Shown: in pieces, positions 34,801 through 43,580 of the stretch
How positions within the stretch are numbered: the first letter of the stretch is position 1
Layout of the letters: each line of letters begins with the position of its first letter
Origin: CAKSEI01 sp964403505
Lineage (GTDB): Bacteria; Bacillota; Clostridia; Oscillospirales; CAG-272
Length of the DNA stretch: 64,000 bases
Assembly (NCBI GenBank): GCA_964403505.1
Contig: CAYOFP010000006.1
Location: 1-64,000, forward strand
Direction of reading: 5' to 3'
The notes under the pieces: model-generated
Told to the model about the DNA's origin: nothing
Seen by the model: the letters and a program-made list of their open reading frames with translations, nothing else
Databases searched by the model: none
Made by a program: the position numbers and the translations under genes

Positions 34801-35684
34801 AAAAATTTGATCTCACACTCGAGCATCATTCCGTACGCATCGTTTACTTTTGACTTTATGTAGGATATTAAATCGATAAGATCTCTGCACGTCGCACGAC
34901 CTGTATTGACAATAAATCCTGCGTGTTTCGCCGAGACCTGAGCATCGCCGATGGAATAGCCCTTGAGACCGAGCTCCTCGATCATCTGGCCAACATAACG
35001 CCCGTCAGGGCGCTTGAAAACGCTGCCTGCGCTCGGCATATCGAGCGGCTGCTTCTCTTTTCTCAATGAACTGACCCTATCCATTTCCGCTTTTATTGCG
35101 TCGCCATCGCCCTTTACAAGCGAAAAAACAGCAGAAAGAACGATATATCTGCCATCGGAAAAAATACTGTGTCTATAAGAAAAATTGCAGTCCTCCCTGT
35201 CAAAACAAACGATCTCATCTTGTTCCGTGTCATAAGCACAAACGCTTTTTACGACGTTTGAGATGTTAGAGCCGTAAGCGCCGGCATTCATCGCTACCGC
35301 TCCGCCGACGCACCCCGGAATACCGTATGAAAACTCGAGACCGGACAGTGATGACTTAAATGCAGTATACGCAACAGCAGACAGAGAAGCGCCGCAATCA
35401 CAAATCAGCTCCTCGCCGCTGACGGTAATGCCGTTATACGCAAGTAAAGAAATGACCGCACCTCTGAATCCTTCGTCGGAAAATACGGTGTTTGTGAGAT
35501 TTCCAACAATAACGTATGCAGTACCTGCTTTTTTACAGGATTCAACAGTAAAAATAAGCTCATCCCTATTCTTGGGTCTGACAAAATAGTCAGCACTGCC
35601 GCCTATTTTAATTGAGGTATGAGCGCACATTGGCTCATTTTCGGTAAAATATATTTCCCTTGATTCTAACAAAGGAGCGAGCAT
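34797..35684 (-). CDS. murB: UDP-N-acetylenolpyruvoylglucosamine reductase
   Basis: A 295-residue FAD enzyme that reduces the enolpyruvyl group in UDP-MurNAc synthesis. Visible motifs are the FAD-binding THTSIKIGG-like segment (AHTSIKIGGSADYFVRP), GNLTNTVFSDEGFRGAVI, the FSYGIPGCVGGAVAMNAGAYG loop, SYRHSIF and PSAGSVFKRP with the catalytic Ser, and HAGFIVN. It is the type IIb form common in Bacillota. The start overlaps the recN stop by one base and the stop overlaps the whiA start. Confidence 0.96.
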   Translation of the reverse strand: MLAPLLESREIYFTENEPMCAHTSIKIGGSADYFVRPKNRDELIFTVESCKKAGTAYVIVGNLTNTVFSDEGFRGAVISLLAYNGITVSGEELICDCGASLSAVAYTAFKSSLSGLEFSYGIPGCVGGAVAMNAGAYGSNISNVVKSVCAYDTEQDEIVCFDREDCNFSYRHSIFSDGRYIVLSAVFSLVKGDGDAIKAEMDRVSSLRKEKQPLDMPSAGSVFKRPDGRYVGQMIEELGLKGYSIGDAQVSAKHAGFIVNTGRATCRDLIDLISYIKSKVNDAYGMMLECEIKFF

Positions 35685-37360
35685 CAGCTTTCCTCCGACT
35701 CGTTAAGTAATTCTTTTGCGGTAGCAAGAACCGTTTCGGTTATCGTTTCACCGCCGATAATGCGTGCTATTTCAGATATCCGCTCTTCCCTTTCGAGCGC
35801 TTTGACATGACAGAATGTTCTGTCATTATCCTCGGATTTGTATATCAGAAAATGAGTATTTGCCCCTGAAGCGATCTGTGCGGAATGGGTGACGCACATC
35901 ACCTGGGAACGCAGGGAAAGCTCCTTTAGCTTGCGTCCGATCTTGACAGACGTTTTGCCGGATATTCCGGTATCTATCTCATCGAAAATCAATAGCATAC
36001 CGTCATCCTTTTCAGTGAGCACGCTTTTTATGGCGAGCATGACTCTTGCCAGCTCTCCGCCCGATGCGATCTTCGCAAGCGAGAGCATGGGTTCACCTGC
36101 GTTCGCCGAAAAAATAAACTCGACCTCGTCACATCCGTCTTTTGTTAAATCATCCGCAGGCAATATATCGACAGAAAACCTCGCCGCAGGCATATCAAGA
36201 TAAGAAAGAACCTCTCTGATTTTTTTAGAAAGAGATTCTGCGGCACATGCTCTTGCCTTCGAGAGTTCAATCGCACTTTTTGCAGCGATATCCTTCAGTC
36301 TGTCACATTCCGACGAAAGCTCCTTGTAAATATTATCAGAATTCGAGAGCGCTTCATATTCTTCGTGCAAAGAATCCCGATACGACAGTATATCGTCAAT
36401 CGTTTCGCCGTATTTGCTCTTGAGCTTGTCGATCAGAGCGAGCCGTGACTCGATCTTAGTTAAAATGTCATCGGCGTTCCCTTTCATATCATGCGATAAG
36501 CCGTCTACCTTTTCGGTGATAGACGCAAGCTCCTCTTTGATATCAACAAGCCGTGATACAACGGCTTCGCTTTCGGGAAGCACATCAGAAAGCGTGGAAA
36601 TAGCGGCAGATGCTTTATCGATCAAAGACGTAGCCGTAATGCCTTTTTCATTCTCATAAAGCGCCATATATACGACGGAAACGGCACGGTTGATCTTCTC
36701 GAAACTTTTGATCTTCTTTTTGGTATCATCGAGCGCAGAATCCTCGCCCGGTTTGAGCTTTGCAGAGTCGATCTCTTTGATGCGATATTCCAACATATCC
36801 ATACGGCGGGCTTTATCTTTATCATCGATCTCTGTCTTTTTGAGCTTATTAAGAGTCGAACTATAGGCGGAATAATCAGCTTTATATTTTTCGAGTAGTC
36901 CTATATCCCTGGCATATTGATCGAGAAATTCTATGTGATTTTCCGGATTTAAGAGCAGTTGGTTGTCATGCTGACCGTGAATGCTCACAAGGTGAGCGCT
37001 GATTTCACGCAGAGCGGAGACCGATACGCTTCTTCCGTTTATCTTTGTTACCGTTTTGCCGTCGGTATAAAGCTCTTTGTGAATCGATATTTCACCGCCG
37101 TCACACGGCAGACCATAGTCACGCAAAACGGAAATACACTTTTCAGGGCAGTCGATAAAGAGTGCATCGACCGTGGCGCCCCGCTCACCCGTGCGTATCA
37201 TTTCACGCTCGGCACGTGCGCCCATCACGAGATTTATCGAATCGATGAGCATGGATTTTCCTGCGCCCGTCTGACCCGTGATGACATTAAATCCCTCGGT
37301 AAAATCAATATCTGCGTTTTTTATTACCGCTATGTTTTCTATATGAAGTGAAGATAACAT
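35684..37360 (-). CDS. recN: DNA repair protein RecN
   Basis: A 558-residue SMC-like repair ATPase. It has an N-terminal head with Walker A TGQTGAGKSML (about 31-41), a coiled-coil centre (about 150-380), then the signature LSLAKIASGGELARVMLAIKSVL and Walker B LLIFDEIDTGISG. It acts early in double-strand break repair. The Q in GQTGAGKS replaces the more usual E, a minor variation. It begins 1 base after the argR stop, as in the standard argR-recN pair of Bacillota. Confidence 0.96.
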   Translation of the reverse strand: MLSSLHIENIAVIKNADIDFTEGFNVITGQTGAGKSMLIDSINLVMGARAEREMIRTGERGATVDALFIDCPEKCISVLRDYGLPCDGGEISIHKELYTDGKTVTKINGRSVSVSALREISAHLVSIHGQHDNQLLLNPENHIEFLDQYARDIGLLEKYKADYSAYSSTLNKLKKTEIDDKDKARRMDMLEYRIKEIDSAKLKPGEDSALDDTKKKIKSFEKINRAVSVVYMALYENEKGITATSLIDKASAAISTLSDVLPESEAVVSRLVDIKEELASITEKVDGLSHDMKGNADDILTKIESRLALIDKLKSKYGETIDDILSYRDSLHEEYEALSNSDNIYKELSSECDRLKDIAAKSAIELSKARACAAESLSKKIREVLSYLDMPAARFSVDILPADDLTKDGCDEVEFIFSANAGEPMLSLAKIASGGELARVMLAIKSVLTEKDDGMLLIFDEIDTGISGKTSVKIGRKLKELSLRSQVMCVTHSAQIASGANTHFLIYKSEDNDRTFCHVKALEREERISEIARIIGGETITETVLATAKELLNESEES

Positions 37361-37361
37361 T

Positions 37362-37817
37362 TTATTCGTTCGTAATCAAAAAATTCAGTTTGTCTCTTAT
37401 GGTTTTCGCTGCAATATCGCTTGACGCTACCGCAATGATCGTATCGTCGCCTGCGATACTGCCCAGCGTGTCGGAAAATCCCATGGCATCTACTGCGGCG
37501 GCTGCCGCCTGTGCCATACCGGAAAATGTCTTCACGACGATCAGATTGTTTGCACATTGTACGTCGATGATCGTCTCTTTGATGATGTTTGTATATCTCG
37601 CCTTGACATTAGCGTTATCGGTTGCGGCGGATGCATATTTATATCCGCCGGAGACACTCGGTATTTTTATAATATGCAGCTCTTTTATGTCTCTTGATAC
37701 GGTTGCCTGCGTTACCTTATATCCGTCGGCAATCAGTATATCAGTGAGCTGATCCTGCGTTTTTATATCAGATTTTTTAATTATGTCAAGTATATGCTTT
37801 TGTCTATTGGTTTTCAT
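37362..37817 (-). CDS. argR: Arginine repressor ArgR
   Basis: A 151-residue regulator. The N-terminal winged helix (KTNRQKHILDIIKKSDIKTQDQL, VTQATVSRDIKELHIIK) binds DNA. The C-terminal domain has VVKTFSGMAQAAAAAVDAM and GSIAGDDTIIAVA, which trimerise and bind arginine. It controls arginine metabolism genes, none of which lie in this window. It lies in the conserved tlyA-nadK-argR-recN order and overlaps nadK by 4 bases. Confidence 0.96.
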   Translation of the reverse strand: MKTNRQKHILDIIKKSDIKTQDQLTDILIADGYKVTQATVSRDIKELHIIKIPSVSGGYKYASAATDNANVKARYTNIIKETIIDVQCANNLIVVKTFSGMAQAAAAAVDAMGFSDTLGSIAGDDTIIAVASSDIAAKTIRDKLNFLITNE

Positions 37818-38650
37818 TGTTTTTTCTCCGAAAGTTTACATGACAGCGTTTTGCAGAAATTGCCGTCTCCTGTTATGATGAGCTTGAGTTTCTTCTCGGA
37901 TTTCCGGATCACGATCTCCTCTCCCGGCGGTATGGTGATGTAGTTTTTGCCGTCAAGAGATAAATAAATCTCCTTAGAATTTGACTCTGAGAGGGAGAGC
38001 ACGCAGTCACCACGGAAGACAAGCGGCCTTGCAGTAAGCGTGTGGGGACAAATAGGTGTTGCGGCAATACACTCGAGCAACGGGTCTATGACAGGACCGC
38101 CCGCAGAGAGCGAATATGCGGTTGAGCCGGTCGGCGTGGATACGATCATGCCGTCTGACATAAAGTCTGATGCGAGCATTCCGTTACATGAGAGCTTGAC
38201 CCGCACCATTCTGTTATGCACACCTTTTGATATGACGGCGTCATTCAGAACGGTATATTCATTTCCGCAGGCAGTAACATTCAGCATCATACGTTCCTGT
38301 ATGTTGTAGTTGCCATTTAAAATATCCTCTAATTCTGAAATGTCGCTGCGCTCTATTTCAGCGAGATATCCGACATGACCGAGATTTACGCCCACCATGG
38401 GAACATTATGAGCGCAGGCATACGGCGCACTGTTCAAAATAGAACCGTCGCCGCCGATAATAACGGCGAATGCAACATCTGCAAAACATTTCTCAAACGG
38501 TAAATATGCTATGTTAACAACATCAACTTCACGTGAACCGAGAGGGACGTTGATACACGCAACGAGTCCGCTCATGTATTCGCAGATCTGTCTGAAGCAT
38601 GAACCATCCTTATCGTTTATGAAATTCGGTATTACTGCGATCTTTTTCAT
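37814..38650 (-). CDS. nadK: NAD kinase
   Basis: A 278-residue NAD kinase making NADP from NAD and ATP. It has the catalytic IGGDGSIL motif, the VNLGHVGYLAEI strand, LNDAVISKG and the Gly-rich SDGMIVSTPTGSTAYSLSAGGPV loop. Length and order are typical. Its start overlaps the tlyA stop by 4 bases. The C-terminal SLDGKNYITIPPGEEIVIRKS matches the family beta-rich end. Confidence 0.96.
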   Translation of the reverse strand: MKKIAVIPNFINDKDGSCFRQICEYMSGLVACINVPLGSREVDVVNIAYLPFEKCFADVAFAVIIGGDGSILNSAPYACAHNVPMVGVNLGHVGYLAEIERSDISELEDILNGNYNIQERMMLNVTACGNEYTVLNDAVISKGVHNRMVRVKLSCNGMLASDFMSDGMIVSTPTGSTAYSLSAGGPVIDPLLECIAATPICPHTLTARPLVFRGDCVLSLSESNSKEIYLSLDGKNYITIPPGEEIVIRKSEKKLKLIITGDGNFCKTLSCKLSEKKQ

Positions 38651-39417
38651 TTTGAAAAAGCCTCCGTTACTATACTTTTCACATCTATATTGTTATCGCA
38701 TTTTTTTCTTTTGAATATTGCGATGTATTCGATATTGCCGTCCCCTCCCTTGATTGGAGAGACGATAACACCGTGACAAAATAATTTTGCGTCATATGAG
38801 GCCGTAATTATCTTTTCAAGCGTTCTTTCATGGTAGAGTCTTTTTTTGACGATTCCGCCTTTTGAGAGAGCAGAAGCATCGTTTTCAAACTGCGGCTTTA
38901 TCAGCGATAGAAACACACCGTCCTTAGCAAGCACCTCTTTTACGGCATCGTATAAAAGTGTCTGCGAAATAAACGAGACATCCATCACTGCGATATCCGC
39001 CTTCGAGCAAACATCAGAAGTGAGATTTCTTGCGTTGTAATTTTCTATATTAACGACACGGGAGTCAGAAGCAAGACTCGGGTGGAGCTGAGAGCTTCCC
39101 GAATCGATGCAAAAAACCTTTTTTGCGCCGTATTGTAACAGACAGTCAGTAAAACCGCCGGTCGATGCGCCGATGTCGACGCAAACTCTGCCGCTCACAT
39201 CAACTCCGAAAGCACTCAATGCAGCTTCGAGCTTAAAACCGCCCCGGCCGACATATTTCATTGTGCCTGTAACAGCAATATGTTTGCCGTCAACCTGCTC
39301 AGACGCTTTTTTCACAAGCTTTCCATCTGATGTGACAAAACCGCTTTCAATAAGGTATTTTGCCTTCTGCCGGGATTCACAAAAGCCGTTTTCGCATAAA
39401 TAAACGTCGGCTCTCAT
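38647..39417 (-). CDS. tlyA: TlyA family rRNA 2'-O-methyltransferase
   Basis: A 256-residue protein with an N-terminal S4 domain (RADVYLCENGFCESRQKAKYLIESG, about 1-60). An FtsJ-type Rossmann domain follows: VCVDIGASTGGFTDCLLQYGA, the catalytic Lys-Asp region and ADIAVMDVSFISQTLL. Homologues methylate ribose 2'-OH in 16S and 23S rRNA and influence capreomycin sensitivity; Bacillus YqxC has also been called a hemolysin homologue. It overlaps ispA and nadK by 4 bases each. Confidence 0.94.
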   Translation of the reverse strand: MRADVYLCENGFCESRQKAKYLIESGFVTSDGKLVKKASEQVDGKHIAVTGTMKYVGRGGFKLEAALSAFGVDVSGRVCVDIGASTGGFTDCLLQYGAKKVFCIDSGSSQLHPSLASDSRVVNIENYNARNLTSDVCSKADIAVMDVSFISQTLLYDAVKEVLAKDGVFLSLIKPQFENDASALSKGGIVKKRLYHERTLEKIITASYDAKLFCHGVIVSPIKGGDGNIEYIAIFKRKKCDNNIDVKSIVTEAFSK

Positions 39418-40298
39418 TTGATTCTCGTGAGCATACTGTCGGCGAAATTCAAAAGTACCTCGTGCCCGTCATATGCTTTGATCGCATCTTTTGCTTCCTC
39501 GGTGATCTTTTTTGCATATTCCTCAGCCGCAGAGCGAGTCATTAACGTAAGAAATGTGCTCTTTCCGCTTTGTGCGTCGCTTCCCACCGGCTTGCCGAGG
39601 GAGCTCTCATCGCCGAACGCATCGAGAATATCGTCGGTTATCTGAAAAGCAAGTCCGACTCCCTGAGAATACTTCAGAGCCGCCTCATATTCAGGACTTC
39701 CTGCGCAATATCCTGCCGATACAGCGCCCAAAAGGCATGCACAGGAGATAAGCTTTCCTGTCTTTAGAGAATGAGTCTTCACGAGTTTATCGAGGTCATA
39801 TTTCTGACCCTCGCCGATGATGTCCATTTGTTGCCCTGCGATCATTCCGTTGTGTCCGGCACATTCGGATAAAAGATAAACAGCAGAACATACGACCCTT
39901 TCATTTTTTGCACGTGCCGCACAATGAAAAGCAAAAGTCAGAAGCGCATCTCCTGCGAGCAGAGCCGTGGGCTCGCCGAAGACCTTATGATTTGTCGGTT
40001 TGCCTCTGCGCAGATCGTCATTATCAATGCACGGCAGATCATCATGGATCAGAGAGTATGTATGGATCAGCTCTACCGCACACGCAAAAGGTAAAGCGGA
40101 ATCAGCGTCAGCGCCGAATAACTTTGCAAACTCGATCGTTAAAAAAGGCCTGACACGCTTGCCGCCCGCAAAAAGGCTGTATCTCATAGATTCGACAAGT
40201 GATTTATAGTCCTCGTCTGTATCGGAAAATAAGGATTTGAGATATTGCTCAGTGATGTCGATATCATGTGCGATAGCGTCGTGTAACAGATCCGCCAT
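39414..40298 (-). CDS. ispA: Polyprenyl diphosphate synthase (farnesyl/geranyl type)
   Basis: A 294-residue trans-prenyltransferase. The first Asp-rich motif is LIHDDLPCIDNDDLRRG and the second is ITDDILDAFGDESSLGKPVGSD. GGKRVRPFL and KTGKLISCACLLGA are also present. The CLD-type insertion of two residues in the first motif (DDLPCIDND) is typical of bacterial IspA, which makes FPP or short prenyl diphosphates. It lies in the classical xseA-xseB-ispA order; its ATG overlaps the xseB stop. Confidence 0.95.
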   Translation of the reverse strand: MADLLHDAIAHDIDITEQYLKSLFSDTDEDYKSLVESMRYSLFAGGKRVRPFLTIEFAKLFGADADSALPFACAVELIHTYSLIHDDLPCIDNDDLRRGKPTNHKVFGEPTALLAGDALLTFAFHCAARAKNERVVCSAVYLLSECAGHNGMIAGQQMDIIGEGQKYDLDKLVKTHSLKTGKLISCACLLGAVSAGYCAGSPEYEAALKYSQGVGLAFQITDDILDAFGDESSLGKPVGSDAQSGKSTFLTLMTRSAAEEYAKKITEEAKDAIKAYDGHEVLLNFADSMLTRIK

Positions 40299-40519
40299 CA
40301 GTTAAAATCCTGCTCTCCGTTATCGGTGACAACTTTCACTCTCTGTTCAGCGCTGTCGAGCTTTCCGTTACAGAATTTGACGAGAGCCACGCCCTCCTCA
40401 AAGAGATTCAGCGAATCATCGAGCGGTGCATTGCCCGAATCGAGACTTTTTACTATTTCCTCGAGGCGCACAAGCGCACTCTCAAACGTCATGTTTTCAG
40501 TATTGAATTCCATTTTCAT
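40298..40519 (-). CDS. xseB: Exodeoxyribonuclease VII small subunit
   Basis: A 73-residue XseB with the conserved FESALVRLEEIVKSLDSGNAPLDDSLNLFEEGVALVKFCNGKLDSAEQRV pattern, here split over the whole length. Several copies coil around one XseA in the nuclease. The chosen ATG follows GAGG by four to five bases and overlaps xseA by 23 bases. Length is normal. Confidence 0.95.
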   Translation of the reverse strand: MKMEFNTENMTFESALVRLEEIVKSLDSGNAPLDDSLNLFEEGVALVKFCNGKLDSAEQRVKVVTDNGEQDFN

Positions 40520-41723
40520 TTACCTCATCTACCGTAGCGGAAACCTCGCCGTCGGTCAGCCTGAATTTAATATTTTGCCCCTTATCAATTTGTTTTGCGC
40601 TTTTGATTATCTTTCCCGTGCTATCATACACAGCGGAATAGCCACGGCTTATCACCGACATGGGATTCAGAGATTCAAGCGCAGTTGTCAGCTTAACAAA
40701 CTCATTTTTCCTGCCGGATAAATAGAAGCGCATCTTTGAGTCGAGCCTGTCATAAACCGTGCCGAGATAAATACGCCTGTCATCGATCGTATTTTGCGGC
40801 GAAGTCAAAGCACGGCTGTCGCTGAGCCGCTTCACGGATTGTCTATAAAGAGAAAAACGTGAAGAAAGCAATGTGCGCATTTTATCCGTTATATTATCAA
40901 ATTTATGCATCAGCTCGGGGGTGCTCGGCAGTGCGAGCTCCGCCGCCGCAGTCGGTGTGGGCGCACGAAGATCCGCTACCATATCAGCTATGGTAAAATC
41001 GGTCTCGTGGCCGACAGCGGAAATTACGGGTATTTTCGATGCGTAAATCGCCCGGGCAACGATTTCCTCGTTGAATGCCCATAAATCCTCGATAGAGCCG
41101 CCTCCCCGCCCTGCTATGATAACGTCGATGTTATTCTGTGAATTAAAATACTCTAATCCCTTAACGATGCTTGCAGCAGCTCCTTCGCCCTGCACGAGCG
41201 CAGGATATAATACGATCTCGGCATACGGAAATCTTCTGCCGCTTGTCGTGATGATATCACGCACTGCCGCACCGGTCGGCGATGTGATGACACCCACACG
41301 GGACGGTATCTTGGGTATCGGCTTTTTGTGGCAGGGGTCAAAAAGTCCCTCGAGGCGCAATTTTTCTTTTAATCTTTCATACGCAATATACAGCGAACCG
41401 ATACCGTCGGGCTCAAGCGAGGTAACGATGATCTGATATCTGCTTCCCTTTTCATACGACGATATCCTGCCGCCTGCTATGATCATCATCCCGTTTTCCG
41501 GTATAAATTTCAGGCTTCTTGCAGAGCCGGCAAACATGATCGCATTCAGACATGCCCCCTCGTCCTTTATATCAAAATATAAATGACCGGCCTTATGATG
41601 GACAAAGTTTGATATCTCACCTTTTATATATATACTTTTGAGGTTGATGTTACCTTCGAGCAGGCTCTTGATATAGCCGCCGACTTGAGTAACGGTAAAA
41701 ACCTTTCTTTCATTATCTGCCAT
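40497..41723 (-). CDS. xseA: Exodeoxyribonuclease VII large subunit
   Basis: A 408-residue XseA. It has an N-terminal OB fold (FTVTQVGGYIKSLLEGNINLKSIYIKGEIS), then the catalytic region with VGVITSPTGAAVRDIITTSGRRFP, GRGGGSIEDLWAFNEE and SAVGHETDFTIADMVADLRAPTPTAAAE. A coiled coil and a C-terminal SRGYSAVYD segment complete it. It degrades single-stranded DNA from both ends. I chose the Met at 41723 (MADNERKV); another in-frame ATG lies four codons upstream, and both lie inside the tsaD-like gene. Confidence 0.95.
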   Translation of the reverse strand: MADNERKVFTVTQVGGYIKSLLEGNINLKSIYIKGEISNFVHHKAGHLYFDIKDEGACLNAIMFAGSARSLKFIPENGMMIIAGGRISSYEKGSRYQIIVTSLEPDGIGSLYIAYERLKEKLRLEGLFDPCHKKPIPKIPSRVGVITSPTGAAVRDIITTSGRRFPYAEIVLYPALVQGEGAAASIVKGLEYFNSQNNIDVIIAGRGGGSIEDLWAFNEEIVARAIYASKIPVISAVGHETDFTIADMVADLRAPTPTAAAELALPSTPELMHKFDNITDKMRTLLSSRFSLYRQSVKRLSDSRALTSPQNTIDDRRIYLGTVYDRLDSKMRFYLSGRKNEFVKLTTALESLNPMSVISRGYSAVYDSTGKIIKSAKQIDKGQNIKFRLTDGEVSATVDEVNENGIQY

Positions 41724-42621
41724 TATGCTTATCATACGCAAGTATCGCAACGCCGCAGGCATTATCTGCCGAAAACTGCGGCTCTGCGAAATACGCTCCG
41801 TATTTCTCCGTAAAGTAATTATTCAGATATTTGTTAGATGATACGCCGCCTGCGAACAATACAGGCAGGTCGCTATATGTATTTTTCGCATACTGCAGCA
41901 TATTTTCAAGTGCACATCTGACATTTGCAAAAACAAACGCCGCAACATCGGAAGCGTGCGCTCCTTTGTCTATCATATCATTTGCGATATTCTCGATTCC
42001 CGACATGTTGAAAAATGCACCGGTGTTTTTAATTCTTGGTTTAACGGACGAAGGATCACCACTGATTTTTTCAAGCTCGGCTCCGCACGGAAAATCTAAC
42101 CCAAGTTTCACGCCGATTCTGTCAATCAGCTGTCCTGCATTTATGTCCAGAGTGCCGCCGACTTTTTCAATATTGCCGTTATCGCATAACAGCATCTCCG
42201 TCGTTCCGCCCGAAACATGAAAAGCCAGAAAACGATTATAATACAAGTCCTTTGCGCCTGCTGAGTAAAGAGCCGCCATAATATGACCCTGCTGATGGGA
42301 AAAATCATATACTCTCGCTTTACATGTGGAAGCCGCCGCATTTGCCGCCGCAACACCGCACAAAAAGCACGGCATATAGGAGCCCGGGGCGTTTCTCGGT
42401 CTGCTTGATGCTCCGATACACGAACAATCACTGATATTGATATCCCTCAGAATATTCGTTAAATTGACCGTATGGCAAAAGACTGCATCCGATTGTCTGA
42501 TGCCTCTTTCGTTCTTTTTGACACTCACGGGCTCTTTTTTGTTTTCGAGAATTTTTTCGCCGTCATATACTGCGACAGAGGTTGTATAATTACTCGTATC
42601 GAAGGCAAGAGACAAGCTCAC
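41713..42621 (-). CDS. TsaD/Kae1-like peptidase M22 paralogue
   Basis: A 302-residue protein of the ASKHA/Kae1 fold. It has LAFDTSNYTTSVAVYDG at the N-terminus, the metal pair in SHQQGHIMAA (His-x3-His), HVSGGTTEML and LFAGGVSSNKYL. It is shorter than true TsaD (~335 residues), and the region after SSRPRNAPGSYMPCFLCG is altered. In Clostridia this paralogue commonly precedes xseA, while the real tsaD lies elsewhere. Its substrate is unknown; a role in tRNA t6A modification should not be assumed. It overlaps nusB and xseA. Confidence 0.82.
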   Translation of the reverse strand: MSLSLAFDTSNYTTSVAVYDGEKILENKKEPVSVKKNERGIRQSDAVFCHTVNLTNILRDINISDCSCIGASSRPRNAPGSYMPCFLCGVAAANAAASTCKARVYDFSHQQGHIMAALYSAGAKDLYYNRFLAFHVSGGTTEMLLCDNGNIEKVGGTLDINAGQLIDRIGVKLGLDFPCGAELEKISGDPSSVKPRIKNTGAFFNMSGIENIANDMIDKGAHASDVAAFVFANVRCALENMLQYAKNTYSDLPVLFAGGVSSNKYLNNYFTEKYGAYFAEPQFSADNACGVAILAYDKHNGR

Positions 42622-43025
42622 TTTTTCAGCCCTTCGTTTTCCGCTATTTTATTCAAGACTCCGTTGACAAAAGCGGGCGATTCATCGAATGCGTACTCTT
42701 TTGTCAGCTCTATCGCCTCATTAATGGATACATTGAATGGGACATCATCAGAATATAACATCTCATATACTGACAATCGCATGATAGAAAGTATCATCCT
42801 CGATATACGGCTGATTTTCCAGCCTACGGCACATGCACCGATCTTTTCATCGAGATCCTCGATTTTTCCGGAAACACCGAAGAAAAGCGTGCGGACATAT
42901 TCATCATCTTCAAATCCACGGGCATCCTGCGCCGTATTATATATCAGTTCAGGGTTCTCGTATCCGTGAAATGAGCCCTCAAAAATCAATTCTACTGCTG
43001 TTTCTCTGCATTCTCTTCTGTTCAT
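42618..43025 (-). CDS. nusB: Transcription antitermination factor NusB
   Basis: A 135-residue all-helical NusB with RRECRETAVELIFEGSFHG at the N-terminus and the hallmark C-terminal MRLSVYEMLYSDDVPFNVSINEAIELTKEYA and FVNGVLNKIAE. With NusE it binds boxA RNA for rRNA antitermination. It is the first gene of the twelve-gene minus-strand operon and follows a GGAG site and an exact-consensus promoter. Confidence 0.95.
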   Translation of the reverse strand: MNRRECRETAVELIFEGSFHGYENPELIYNTAQDARGFEDDEYVRTLFFGVSGKIEDLDEKIGACAVGWKISRISRMILSIMRLSVYEMLYSDDVPFNVSINEAIELTKEYAFDESPAFVNGVLNKIAENEGLKK

Positions 43026-43058
43026 TTAACACTCCGTAATTATAAATATACATGATAT

Positions 43059-43087
43059 ATTATAATTTATTTATCGTTTAATGTCAA
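43059..43087 (-). promoter_or_regulatory. Exact-consensus promoter of the nusB-dnaE operon
   Basis: On the minus strand exact TTGACA (43087-43082), a 17-base spacer and exact TATAAT (43064-43059), 34 bases before nusB. Its -35 box lies 8 bases from that of the divergent promoter at 43096. Confidence 0.92.
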
Positions 43088-43095
43088 CTTTTAAC

Positions 43096-43123
43096 TTGAA
43101 AAAAACGAAATCTATGATATAAT
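43096..43123 (+). promoter_or_regulatory. Promoter of the 43.1-44.5 kb islet
   Basis: TTGAAA (43096-43101), a 16-base spacer and exact TATAAT (43118-43123). It is followed by an AAGGAG ribosome site and the ATG at 43145. Confidence 0.82.
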
Positions 43124-43144
43124 TGTATCGTAAGGAGAATTACC

Positions 43145-43567
43145 ATGAAACTATTAAAAAACATATACAATAAATGGCTTGCACCTGCATGCGTTTACAC
43201 CGTTCTTGTGTGCGGTGTATTGCTTATGATAGCGTCTTTGACAGAATCAATGTTACCGGCAATCAGAGATACGGTTTTTGCCTCAATATTTGCGTACTGT
43301 TTGTTTTTTTCACTCACAAACCTGATTTTTTATATTAAAAAAATAAATATCGTTATTAAATTTCTGATACATTTTCTGATGAACACCGCCGCCTTCACAT
43401 TTATCGCAGGCTCTGTCGCAGAAAATTCCACAGGTACACCTAAGATTTACTATGGAATCGTATTTATCGGTCTTTACGCTGTTATTGCGGTAATAGCAGG
43501 TATTGTATCCCACTTTATCAACAAAAAAACGCAAACAAGTGAATCGGAATACAAAAATCAGTTTTGA
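43145..43567 (+). CDS. Four-helix membrane protein of unknown function
   Basis: A 140-residue protein with four predicted membrane helices (VYTVLVCGVLLMIASL, TVFASIFAYCLFFSLTNLIFY, FLIHFLMNTAAFTFIAGSV and YYGIVFIGLYAVIAVIAGIV) and a short polar C-terminal tail. The layout recalls the DUF3021 family of small membrane proteins, but I cannot confirm membership. It has a strong promoter and AAGGAG site and is 13 bases from the next gene, so the two are a transcription unit placed between two core operons. Confidence 0.65.
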   Translation: MKLLKNIYNKWLAPACVYTVLVCGVLLMIASLTESMLPAIRDTVFASIFAYCLFFSLTNLIFYIKKINIVIKFLIHFLMNTAAFTFIAGSVAENSTGTPKIYYGIVFIGLYAVIAVIAGIVSHFINKKTQTSESEYKNQF

Positions 43568-43580
43568 ATGAGATGGGAAG

